DNA of 6,258 bases. Origin: Dehalococcoidia bacterium. Its GTDB lineage: Bacteria > Chloroflexota > Dehalococcoidia > GIF9 > AB-539-J10. Below the pieces are notes generated by a model. That model saw only the letters and a program-made list of their open reading frames with translations, had not been told where the DNA came from and ran no database searches. Location: positions 1-6,258 of the forward strand of contig JAUUZT010000051.1 of assembly GCA_030589825.1 (NCBI GenBank), given 5' to 3'. The position numbers and the translations under genes were made by a program. Below, in pieces: positions 1-6,258 of this stretch (position 1 is the stretch's first letter; every line of letters starts with the position of its first letter).

Positions 1-975
<975 letters not shown>

Positions 976-1012
976 AAAACCTTACCTTCAATTTACTATT
1001 CAATTGTTAACG

Positions 1013-1036
1013 TACACGTGCATAGAAATACACGTG
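1013..1036 (-). repeat. Paired CACGTG repeat in the 16S leader, potential hairpin
   Basis: The octamer TACACGTG occurs at 1013-1020 and again at 1029-1036. Because CACGTG is its own reverse complement, the two copies (1015-1020 and 1031-1036) can pair as a 6-bp stem around a 10-nt loop in the rRNA leader transcript. The right-hand copy coincides with the predicted rRNA transcription start near 1035. It could be a 5'-terminal leader hairpin, part of a processing structure, or a two-site protein-binding element. The repeat is seen; the role is unknown. Confidence 0.4.
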
Positions 1037-1041
1037 AGGAT

Positions 1042-1070
1042 ATGTTACAAGTATTTTGATTGATTGTCAA
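1042..1070 (-). promoter_or_regulatory. Predicted sigma70-type promoter of the 16S rRNA gene
   Basis: On the minus strand a perfect -35 hexamer TTGACA (1070 to 1065) is followed by a 17-nt spacer and the -10 hexamer TAACAT (1047 to 1042), which matches 4 of 6 consensus bases. Transcription would start near 1035, giving a leader of about 60 nt before the mature 16S 5' end. The DNA upstream of the -35 box (1071-1110) is very AT-rich, which would suit an UP element as in many rRNA promoters. The hexamers and spacing are seen directly; activity is inferred. Confidence 0.65.
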
Positions 1071-1098
1071 ATGAATTAAGATACTATTATTAAGTATA

Positions 1099-1125
1099 TT
1101 GTTATTGATATGCTAGCCGTATAAT
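1099..1125 (+). promoter_or_regulatory. Candidate promoter of the corA-family gene
   Basis: A perfect -10 hexamer TATAAT lies at 1120-1125 on the plus strand. The best upstream match to a -35 box is TTGTTA at 1099-1104 (4 of 6 bases), but the spacer is only 15 nt, so the -35 is doubtful. There is no extended -10 TG. A start near 1132 would give a leader of about 38 nt, too short for an M-box magnesium riboswitch. Confidence 0.4.
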
Positions 1126-1126
1126 G

Positions 1127-1139
1127 TTATCAATGATAA
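1127..1139. promoter_or_regulatory. 13-bp palindrome at the predicted corA transcription start (possible operator)
   Basis: TTATCA, a central A, and TGATAA form a perfect 6-1-6 inverted repeat directly after the plus-strand -10 box, spanning the predicted +1. A repressor could act there. The composition recalls Fur-type sites, but the half-sites are in a different arrangement from the classical Fur box. In AT-rich DNA such a palindrome can arise by chance, so the operator role is conjecture. Confidence 0.25.
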
Positions 1140-1169
1140 TATATTACAAATTAGTGACGGAGAATATTG

Positions 1170-2120
1170 ATGTCTATTAATGAACAGAAAAGAACGAATG
1201 TGAATTATATAACCCAGGGAAAGCTGAGTTGGTACTATGTAGAGAGGCCATCAGTTAATGAAGTTCAATATTTAGCTGATAAGTTCAATTTCCATCCATT
1301 AGATCTGGATGATGTTCTTAGTAGAGTTCAACGTCCTAAAATTGATGAATATGAAGATAGAGTGTTTATGGTCCTCCATTTTCCAGTTTTCGACAAGGAA
1401 CATCACATTACACGCCCTACTGAAATAGATATATTTGTTGGAGAAAACTACGTTGTCACGGTGAACAAATCAGCAAGTTTCAAACAATTATCACGATTAT
1501 TTCAAGAATGTTTAACTATTGATAAGAGTCGACAGAAATATATGGGTAAAAGTTCAGGATTTCTTTTGTATAGTATGCTTGACAGGTTAGTTAATTACTG
1601 TTTTCCAATACTCAGTAAAGTTACCGAGAATATTGACGATATTGAAGAAATTATCTTCGATAAAACAGTACCAAAAACAGTTCGGCAAATAACTCTTATT
1701 AGAAGAGATCTTATATCTTTCAGACGGATAATAAGACCTCAAATCGCAGTGATTGAGACTTTAGAGAAAGAGGAATACCCCTTTTTTAGAGAAGATCAAG
1801 AAATTTATTTCGGAGATGTTGCAGACCATTATCGTAAGATATGGGATGGATTGGAAGATTGCAAGGAAGTCGTTGATGGACTAGCAGAAACAAGCAACTG
1901 GTTGACTTCACATCGTATTCAGGAAATAATGAGTATACTGACAATTGTTATGGCACTTCTTGCTCCAGCGACATTAATAGCTAGTGTCTTTGGTATGAAT
2001 ATTCCACTACCAGGAGGAATAAACAGGGGGAGTCCTATACCTCTAGTTGTTATCACATCCACTATGTTTATTATTGCGTTAGGAATGTTTGCTTACCTGC
2101 GTCACCGTCATTGGATTTAA
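1170..2120 (+). CDS. corA: CorA-family magnesium/divalent cation transporter
   Basis: A 316-residue inner-membrane protein with the normal length and plan of the CorA family, which forms pentameric channels for Mg2+ and sometimes Co2+ or Ni2+. The soluble N-terminal alpha/beta domain covers roughly residues 1-150. A long stalk helix leads into TM1 (about 255-274), the signature Gly-Met-Asn is at 275-277, TM2 is about 290-309, and a short basic tail RHRHWI ends the protein. The start is ATG 1170, since GGAG at 1159-1162 sits 7 nt before it. A TTG three bases upstream is in frame but worse placed. The loop after GMN reads IPLPGG and lacks the acidic MPE-type motif of classical members, so the exact ion is uncertain. 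It stands between the divergent 16S gene and a 168-bp gap before coaX, so it is probably its own transcription unit. Family assignment is firm; the gene symbol is by family. Confidence 0.92.
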   Translation: MSINEQKRTNVNYITQGKLSWYYVERPSVNEVQYLADKFNFHPLDLDDVLSRVQRPKIDEYEDRVFMVLHFPVFDKEHHITRPTEIDIFVGENYVVTVNKSASFKQLSRLFQECLTIDKSRQKYMGKSSGFLLYSMLDRLVNYCFPILSKVTENIDDIEEIIFDKTVPKTVRQITLIRRDLISFRRIIRPQIAVIETLEKEEYPFFREDQEIYFGDVADHYRKIWDGLEDCKEVVDGLAETSNWLTSHRIQEIMSILTIVMALLAPATLIASVFGMNIPLPGGINRGSPIPLVVITSTMFIIALGMFAYLRHRHWI

Positions 2121-2160
2121 TTATTTCACTATATAGAGAGATATATAATAAATATCAAAT

Positions 2161-2207
2161 CTGTTGTCATTAATTTAGTATTATATTTCCATACTGTTTT
2201 ACAACAG
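2161..2207 (+). repeat. Nested inverted repeat downstream of corA
   Basis: CTGTTGT (2161-2167) pairs with ACAACAG (2201-2207). Inside the intervening 33 nt, AGTAT (2177-2181) pairs with ATACT (2191-2195), so a two-tier stem with an internal loop is possible. There is no following U-tract, so a canonical rho-independent terminator is unlikely. It may stabilise the corA mRNA 3' end or be coincidental. Confidence 0.3.
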
Positions 2208-2238
2208 CAAAATGTATAAGCGTTAATGGTGAAAGTTA

Positions 2239-2255
2239 AGTATAGGTGTTATACT
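2239..2255 (+). promoter_or_regulatory. Extended -10 promoter candidate for coaX-coaBC-valS, embedded in an inverted repeat
   Basis: TGTTATACT at 2247-2255 fits an extended -10 element (TG, one base, then TATACT at 5 of 6 consensus bases). No good -35 box lies 17 nt upstream, as expected for this promoter type. Transcription would start near 2262, about 27 nt before the coaX start. The -10 hexamer is also the right arm of a perfect inverted repeat, AGTATA (2239-2244), GGTGT, TATACT (2250-2255), so the site could double as an operator. Function is inferred from sequence only. Confidence 0.45.
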
Positions 2256-2276
2256 CAAAAAACTTCTTTATAGAAT

Positions 2277-2291
2277 AGGTAAATAGCTTTG
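2277..2291 (+). promoter_or_regulatory. Weak ribosome binding site and TTG start of coaX
   Basis: AGG at 2277-2279 is a minimal Shine-Dalgarno, about 9 nt before the TTG codon at 2289-2291. An in-frame TAA at 2280-2282 blocks any longer reading. The family-typical N-terminus (MLLTIDIGNT) begins exactly at this TTG, and the next in-frame ATG is deep inside the domain. The TTG start is therefore well supported and suggests modest initiation. Confidence 0.75.
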
Positions 2292-3086
2292 TTACTGACT
2301 ATTGATATAGGAAATACAAGCATAAAGTTAGGTATATTTGATAACAACAATTTGATAATTACCTGGCATTTGGCCACCGAATTGAACCGTCAGTCAGATG
2401 AGTATGGGATGTTATTGCTATCTTTGTTACGCAACAAAGATATAAGCTCCTGTGATATTGATGGAGTTGTATTATGTAGTGTTGTTCCTCCTTTGGTTAC
2501 AACTTTCCAGAAAACAAGCCAAAAATATTTAGGTATTTCACCATTAACAATTGAAGCTGGAATAAAAACAGGTGTACGCATATGTGTAGAAAACCCACGT
2601 GAACTTGGGCCGGACCGTGTAGTGAATGCTGTAGCTGCGCATTCACTATATAGTGAATCTGTCATTGTTATTGACCTTGGTACTGCTACAACATTTGATG
2701 TTATCTCTAAAGCAGGTGATTATATAGGTGGAGTTATTGCACCGGGAATCAGGATAGCCAGCGAAGCGTTATTTCTTCATACGGCTGTGCTTCCTAGAAT
2801 TGAATTTAGCCAGCCAACGGAGGTAGTAGGGAAAAATACAGTTTCTGCAATGCAATCTGGTATATTTTATGGCTATATTGGCCTCATTGAAAATATCGTT
2901 AAACGAATTGAACAATGTTTAAATTGTAAATCAACAATAGTTGCTACGGGGGGATATGTTCAACTAGTAAACGAGATTTCTGTAATAGATAAAATAGAAC
3001 CAAGTTTAACCTTAATTGGCCTGAGGTTAATATACGAAATGAATAAGATGGAATATAACAGGGGTGATTTCAATGTTGAACGGTAA
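2289..3086 (+). CDS. coaX: Type III pantothenate kinase
   Basis: A 265-residue cytosolic enzyme that phosphorylates pantothenate with ATP, the first committed step of coenzyme A synthesis. It is an ASKHA-fold kinase of the CoaX type, slightly longer than the usual 255-260. Visible motifs are DIGNT at 6-10 (phosphate binding), GPDR at 107-110 with the catalytic-site Asp109, VVNAVAAH at 111-118, DLGTATTFD at 129-137, GGVIAPG at 147-153, and ATGG at 219-222 near the nucleotide site. All key acidic residues expected of the family (Asp6, Asp109, Asp129) are present, so it should be active. Family members are known to need a monovalent cation and to resist feedback by CoA. The gene starts with TTG, and its last 14 nt overlap coaBC, pointing to translational coupling with the enzyme of the next two steps. 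Confidence 0.96.
   Translation: MLLTIDIGNTSIKLGIFDNNNLIITWHLATELNRQSDEYGMLLLSLLRNKDISSCDIDGVVLCSVVPPLVTTFQKTSQKYLGISPLTIEAGIKTGVRICVENPRELGPDRVVNAVAAHSLYSESVIVIDLGTATTFDVISKAGDYIGGVIAPGIRIASEALFLHTAVLPRIEFSQPTEVVGKNTVSAMQSGIFYGYIGLIENIVKRIEQCLNCKSTIVATGGYVQLVNEISVIDKIEPSLTLIGLRLIYEMNKMEYNRGDFNVER
3060..3075 (+). promoter_or_regulatory. Ribosome binding site of coaBC inside the coaX coding end
   Basis: AGGGGTGAT at 3060-3068 is the strongest Shine-Dalgarno in the window, with AGGGG ending 8 nt before ATG 3073. It decides the start: an in-frame GTG at 3064 falls within this motif and would have no site of its own. The whole signal is buried in coaX codons, so ribosomes finishing coaX would reach it directly. 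Confidence 0.75.
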
Positions 3087-4260
3087 ATCCATTGTGCTAG
3101 GAGTTACTGGGAGTATAGCTGCCTATAAAGCAATAGATATTGCGAGTAAATTAACTCAATTGGAAGCAAGAGTGGATGTGGTACTTAGTAAAGAAGCTAA
3201 ACAATTTGTTACTCCCCTGACATTTAATGCGGTTACAGGTAGAGCTGTTTTCAGTGATATGTTCGATGCAACAATAAAACAGGATATTACTCATGTGAGC
3301 CTTGCTGAAACTGCCGATGTGATTGTTATTGCACCTATTACAGCCAATACGATTGCAAAACTGGCAAATGGCATCGCTGATGATATTATTTGCTCTACTG
3401 TTTTGGCTAGTAAGTCATCTATTATTTTAGCTCCTGCGATGAACGTTAATATGTTCGATAATTCTATCACTCAGGAAAACCTTTGTAGACTTAAAAACCG
3501 TGGTTTTATTATCGTAGGGCCAGAATATGGTAGATTGGCATCTGGTATTGAAGGAAAGGGTAGATTATCTAGTAGTACTGAAATAATTGGGACTATATGC
3601 CAGGTGTTAGCGAAAGAAGGAGATTTAAGAAACAAGACCGTTATAGTCACTGCAGGTGCGACACAGGAATCTATCGACCCGATTCGTTATATTACAAATC
3701 ATTCTACGGGGAAAATGGGTTATGCTTTAGCCGAAGCTGCCAGAGATAGAGGGGCGAAAGTAAAGCTAATAACAGCACCAACATCTCTTGAGAAAATAGT
3801 TGGAATTGAAACAGAAAGCGTTATTAATGGTGAAGAAATGTACAAAGCTGTAAAGGAATCTGTTTCTTCGGCTGATGTTTTGATAATGGCTGCGGCGGTA
3901 AGTGACTACCGAGTAGATAATATTAGTAATGAAAAAATAAAAAAGGAAAATGGAATATTACATTTAGATTTATTTCCTTCGATAGATATATTGTTAAATA
4001 TAAACGGTAATTTTATAAAAGTTGGATTTGCTGCCGAAAGCAATAACTTGATAGAAAATGCTAAAAAGAAAATGAAGGAAAAGAAGCTTAAAATAATTGT
4101 AGCTAATGATATAACTTCCAAAGATAGCGGCTTTGGCTCTGATAATAACCGCGTAATAATAATCAGTAAGAATGGGAAAATAGATGAATTACCACTTATG
4201 TCAAAGAGAAAAGTCGCAGATGAGATTTTAAACAAGGTGGTAATAGCATTAAGTGAATAA
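3073..4260 (+). CDS. coaBC: Bifunctional phosphopantothenoylcysteine decarboxylase / phosphopantothenate-cysteine ligase
   Basis: A 395-residue flavoprotein catalysing two successive CoA-pathway steps. CoaB joins 4'-phosphopantothenate to cysteine using CTP, and CoaC decarboxylates the product with FMN to 4'-phosphopantetheine. The CoaC half (about 1-180) has GVTGSIAAYKA at 10-20, the catalytic His74 in DITHVSLAE, the APITANTIAKLANGIADD block at 87-104 and PAMN at 121-124. The flap motif at 153-165 reads GRLASGIEGKGRL, with Ser157 where many homologues have the active-site Cys (LACG). The CoaB half (about 187-395) has AGATQESIDPIRYITNHSTG ending at 213, then KMG at 214-216, AAAVSDYR at 273-280, KIKK at 288-291, GFAAE at 318-322 and VANDIT at 343-348. 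Both halves are complete. It overlaps coaX by 14 nt and ends in three consecutive in-frame TAA codons (4258-4266). Confidence 0.96.
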   Translation: MLNGKSIVLGVTGSIAAYKAIDIASKLTQLEARVDVVLSKEAKQFVTPLTFNAVTGRAVFSDMFDATIKQDITHVSLAETADVIVIAPITANTIAKLANGIADDIICSTVLASKSSIILAPAMNVNMFDNSITQENLCRLKNRGFIIVGPEYGRLASGIEGKGRLSSSTEIIGTICQVLAKEGDLRNKTVIVTAGATQESIDPIRYITNHSTGKMGYALAEAARDRGAKVKLITAPTSLEKIVGIETESVINGEEMYKAVKESVSSADVLIMAAAVSDYRVDNISNEKIKKENGILHLDLFPSIDILLNINGNFIKVGFAAESNNLIENAKKKMKEKKLKIIVANDITSKDSGFGSDNNRVIIISKNGKIDELPLMSKRKVADEILNKVVIALSE

Positions 4261-4270
4261 TAATAAGAAT

Positions 4271-4287
4271 AGGATTCATAAAATATG
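4271..4287 (+). promoter_or_regulatory. Ribosome binding site and start of valS
   Basis: AGGA at 4271-4274 lies 10 nt before ATG 4285. The intergenic gap after coaBC is only 24 nt and holds no terminator, T-box or promoter, so valS is expected to be read from the upstream transcript. Confidence 0.6.
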
Positions 4288-6258
4288 CAGGTTAATATAG
4301 CCAAAGCCTATAAGCCAGGTTTAATTGAAGATAGGTGGTATAAAAAGTGGCAGGAAAATGGATATTTTTCTCCAAATGTTGATCTAGAGAAGAGACCATT
4401 CGTTTTAATTATGCCCCCTCTTAATGTGACAGGTGAAATCCATATGGGCCACGCATTAGCAATAACCATAGAGGACATACTCGTAAGATGGCATAGGATG
4501 AAAGGTGAACCTACTTTATGGATTCCTGGTACGGACCATGCAGGAATTGCTACACAAATCATTGTAGAAAAACAATTAACTGAAAAGGGAATCAATAAGA
4601 ACGAATTAAGTCGAGAACAATTTCAGGAAGTAGCTTGGAAATGGACCAACAGCATTCGAGAGAACATTACTCGTCAAAGTAAAATGCTAGGTGCGTCTTG
4701 TGATTGGACACGTGAATGTTTTACCTTAGATGAAGGTCCATGCAAGGCAGTTAGAAGTAGTTTTGTTAATTTATATAAAAAGGGATTAATTTATAGAGGG
4801 GAAAGGATAATAAATTGGTGCCCGCGTTGCCAGACAGCTCTATCGGATCTAGAAGTTGAGCATAAAAACACTATGGGGCAACTTTACTATATCCATTATC
4901 TATTGGCTGACGAGAAAGGTTTCATCACTATTGCAACTACCAGACCGGAAACACTTCTTGGCGATACTGCTATCGCAGTTAATCCTCAAGATAAAAGATA
5001 TAAAGCACTAATAGGGAAAGATGTTCTCCTACCTATTGTAAATAGAAAAATACCAGTGATAGCTGATGAGGAAGTAGACACTGATTTTGGTTCAGGGGCT
5101 TTAAAGATTACACCTGCTCATGACCCTGTAGATTTTGAAATAGGCAAACGTCATAAGTTATCTATTTTGAATATTATGAATGATGATGCAACGATGAATG
5201 AAAATGCCAGAAATTATATAGGTTTAGAACGTCTTATTTGCAGGGACAAAATAATTGCTGATCTGAAAAAAGAGAAACTATTGGAAAAAACTGAACCTTA
5301 TATGCATTCCATAGGTTATTGTGGGCGTTGCGGAGCTATGATAGAACCGAGAGTTAGCATGCAGTGGTTTGTAAGAACAAAACCACTGGCTGAATCAGCC
5401 ATAGAAGTTGTAAAAAATGGAGAAATTAATATAATTCCAAAACATTTTACTAAAGTGTATTTTGATTGGATGGAAAATATTAAGGACTGGTGTATCAGTC
5501 GACAGCTATGGTGGGGACATCGTATTCCAGTATGGTATTGTCATAAATGTGGGGAAGCAACTGTATCGGAAAATGAACCAACAAAGTGCTACCATTGTGG
5601 CGCAAATGATCTAAAGCAGGATCCTGATGTTTTGGATACATGGTTCAGTTCAGCTCTATGGCCACATTCTACGCTTGGCTGGCCAAACGATACTGAAGAC
5701 CTTAACTATTTTTACCCTACTTCTTTAATGGAATCAGGTTATGACATACTATTTTTCTGGGTTGCCAGGATGATTATGATGAGTTTAGAGAATACTGGCA
5801 AAATTCCTTTTCAAACTGTTTATCTAAATGGCCTTATTCGTGATGAGCATGGTGAAAAAATGAGTAAGATGCGCGGTAATGTTATCAACCCGGTTGAAGC
5901 TATAAATGTTATTGGTGTTGATGCTCTTAGATTTGGCCTTACTTCAGGGACTAGTTCTGGGAACGATACGAATATAGGTAAAGAAAAATTGGAATCCAGT
6001 CGTAACTTTGTTAATAAGTTGTGGAATGCCAGCAGATTTATACTACAGAAACTTGAAAAAACAACTCCAGATAGTTATGAGCATTCTAATATAGAAGAAA
6101 ACATATTAGACATGGATGCTGAAGACAGATGGATCAATAGCCGGCTCAATCGACTTATTAATAATATAAGCGAACTAATGGAAGGTTATAAAATAGGTGA
6201 GGCAGAACAGCAACTGCATGATTTTATATGGTTTGAATATTGTGATTGGTACATCGAA
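4285..6258 (+). CDS. valS: Valyl-tRNA synthetase, N-terminal 658 residues (3' end beyond the window)
   Basis: A class Ia aminoacyl-tRNA synthetase that charges tRNA-Val and edits misactivated threonine; it acts in the cytosol. The frame stays open to the right edge, giving 658 of an expected 850-950 residues. The HIGH motif is HMGH at 53-56, after PPLNVTG. The CP1 editing domain contains ATTRPETLLGD (217-227) and KITPAHDPVDFE with His279, Asp280 and Asp283. Cys pairs at 179/182, 346/349, 419/422 and 435/438 suggest zinc-binding knuckles. The ISRQLWWGHRIPVWYC and DVLDTWFSSALWP blocks are typical. The KMSKS loop reads KMSKM at 525-529. The anticodon-binding domain begins near residue 573 (RNFVNKLWNASRF). 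The missing part would hold the rest of that domain and the C-terminal coiled coil. It is distinguished from IleS and LeuS by the HMGH context and the TTRPETLLGDTAIAVNP block. Confidence 0.96.
   Translation, partial: MQVNIAKAYKPGLIEDRWYKKWQENGYFSPNVDLEKRPFVLIMPPLNVTGEIHMGHALAITIEDILVRWHRMKGEPTLWIPGTDHAGIATQIIVEKQLTEKGINKNELSREQFQEVAWKWTNSIRENITRQSKMLGASCDWTRECFTLDEGPCKAVRSSFVNLYKKGLIYRGERIINWCPRCQTALSDLEVEHKNTMGQLYYIHYLLADEKGFITIATTRPETLLGDTAIAVNPQDKRYKALIGKDVLLPIVNRKIPVIADEEVDTDFGSGALKITPAHDPVDFEIGKRHKLSILNIMNDDATMNENARNYIGLERLICRDKIIADLKKEKLLEKTEPYMHSIGYCGRCGAMIEPRVSMQWFVRTKPLAESAIEVVKNGEINIIPKHFTKVYFDWMENIKDWCISRQLWWGHRIPVWYCHKCGEATVSENEPTKCYHCGANDLKQDPDVLDTWFSSALWPHSTLGWPNDTEDLNYFYPTSLMESGYDILFFWVARMIMMSLENTGKIPFQTVYLNGLIRDEHGEKMSKMRGNVINPVEAINVIGVDALRFGLTSGTSSGNDTNIGKEKLESSRNFVNKLWNASRFILQKLEKTTPDSYEHSNIEENILDMDAEDRWINSRLNRLINNISELMEGYKIGEAEQQLHDFIWFEYCDWYIE

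Larger units (their letters stand above)
2121..2288. other. AT-rich intergenic spacer between corA and coaX
   Basis: No open frame or RNA gene is visible here. It contains an inverted repeat at 2161-2207, a short perfect hairpin at 2239-2255 and an extended -10 promoter candidate. No convincing intrinsic terminator for corA is present: the stems are AT-rich and none is followed by a T-run on the plus strand. Confidence 0.6.

Noticed and set aside
1126..1169. Magnesium (M-box or ykoK) riboswitch upstream of corA
   Set aside because: The available leader is about 40 nt, far shorter than an M-box, and no conserved core is visible.
1167..1169. TTG 1167 as the corA start
   Set aside because: ATG 1170 directly follows and has the better spacing (7 nt) from GGAG 1159-1162.
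2129..2147. TATATA repeats after corA
   Set aside because: Low-complexity AT sequence with no unit array or stable stem; expected from composition.
2161..2207. Rho-independent terminator for corA
   Set aside because: The stem is short and AT-rich with a large loop, and no T-run follows.
2390..2665. 91-codon minus-strand frame
   Set aside because: Antisense shadow of coaX, whose own frame shows all kinase motifs.
3064..3066. GTG 3064 as the coaBC start
   Set aside because: It lies within the AGGGGTGAT Shine-Dalgarno that serves ATG 3073; family N-termini fit the later start.
4261..4284. T-box leader for valS
   Set aside because: Only 24 nt separate coaBC from valS, with no room for a T-box.
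3906..4304. 132-codon minus-strand frame with a hydrophobic, Ser/Ile-rich translation
   Set aside because: Antisense to the lysine-rich end of coaBC; AT-rich lysine codons read backwards give Phe/Leu-rich, membrane-like sequence. No ribosome binding site or family match.
4308..4595. 95-codon minus-strand frame
   Set aside because: Antisense to the HMGH catalytic region of valS; no coding evidence of its own.

Overview
This window is a piece of a low-GC bacterial chromosome. The protein-coding part is clearly AT-rich, while the rRNA part is closer to balanced. The best phylogenetic clue is the partial 16S rRNA gene. Read on the minus strand, it has the bacterial 27F, EUB338, 515F and 926R sites. 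It also has stretches I associate from memory with Chloroflexota of the class Dehalococcoidia (Dehalococcoides and the marine SAR202 clade): GTGCTTTATGCATGCAAG near the 5' end, the GTATCGACCC region, and TACACGAAGAACC near E. coli position 970. I treat Dehalococcoidia, possibly SAR202-like, as a moderate-confidence inference that a database search would settle.

Layout. Positions 1 to about 975 hold the first two thirds of a 16S rRNA gene on the minus strand; its 3' part lies beyond the left edge. Positions 976-1169 are a divergent intergenic region. It carries a good minus-strand promoter for the rRNA (TTGACA, 17 bp, TAACAT), a weaker plus-strand promoter for the next gene, a CACGTG repeat pair in the rRNA leader, and a 13-bp palindrome just after the plus-strand -10 box. 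A CorA-family divalent-cation transporter gene (1170-2120) follows, then a 168-bp AT-rich spacer with an extended -10 promoter candidate. The rest is a tight same-strand cluster: coaX (type III pantothenate kinase, TTG start), coaBC (bifunctional phosphopantothenoylcysteine synthetase/decarboxylase, overlapping coaX by 14 nt) and valS (valyl-tRNA synthetase, 24 nt downstream and cut by the right edge after 658 codons).

How the genes work together. CoaX phosphorylates pantothenate. CoaBC then joins the product to cysteine and decarboxylates it, giving 4'-phosphopantetheine. These are three consecutive steps of coenzyme A synthesis from two adjacent, probably translationally coupled genes. ValS shares the transcript by position only. 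CorA probably supplies Mg2+, but it looks like a separate transcription unit.

Novelty. This is a housekeeping region. I found no mobile element, CRISPR array, defence system or tRNA, and no evidence of an undescribed system. The points worth a second look are at residue or site level: a Ser in place of the usual active-site Cys in the CoaC domain, a KMSKM variant of the KMSKS loop in ValS, a non-acidic loop after GMN in CorA, a 16S mismatch to the original 806R primer, and the architecture of the divergent promoter region.
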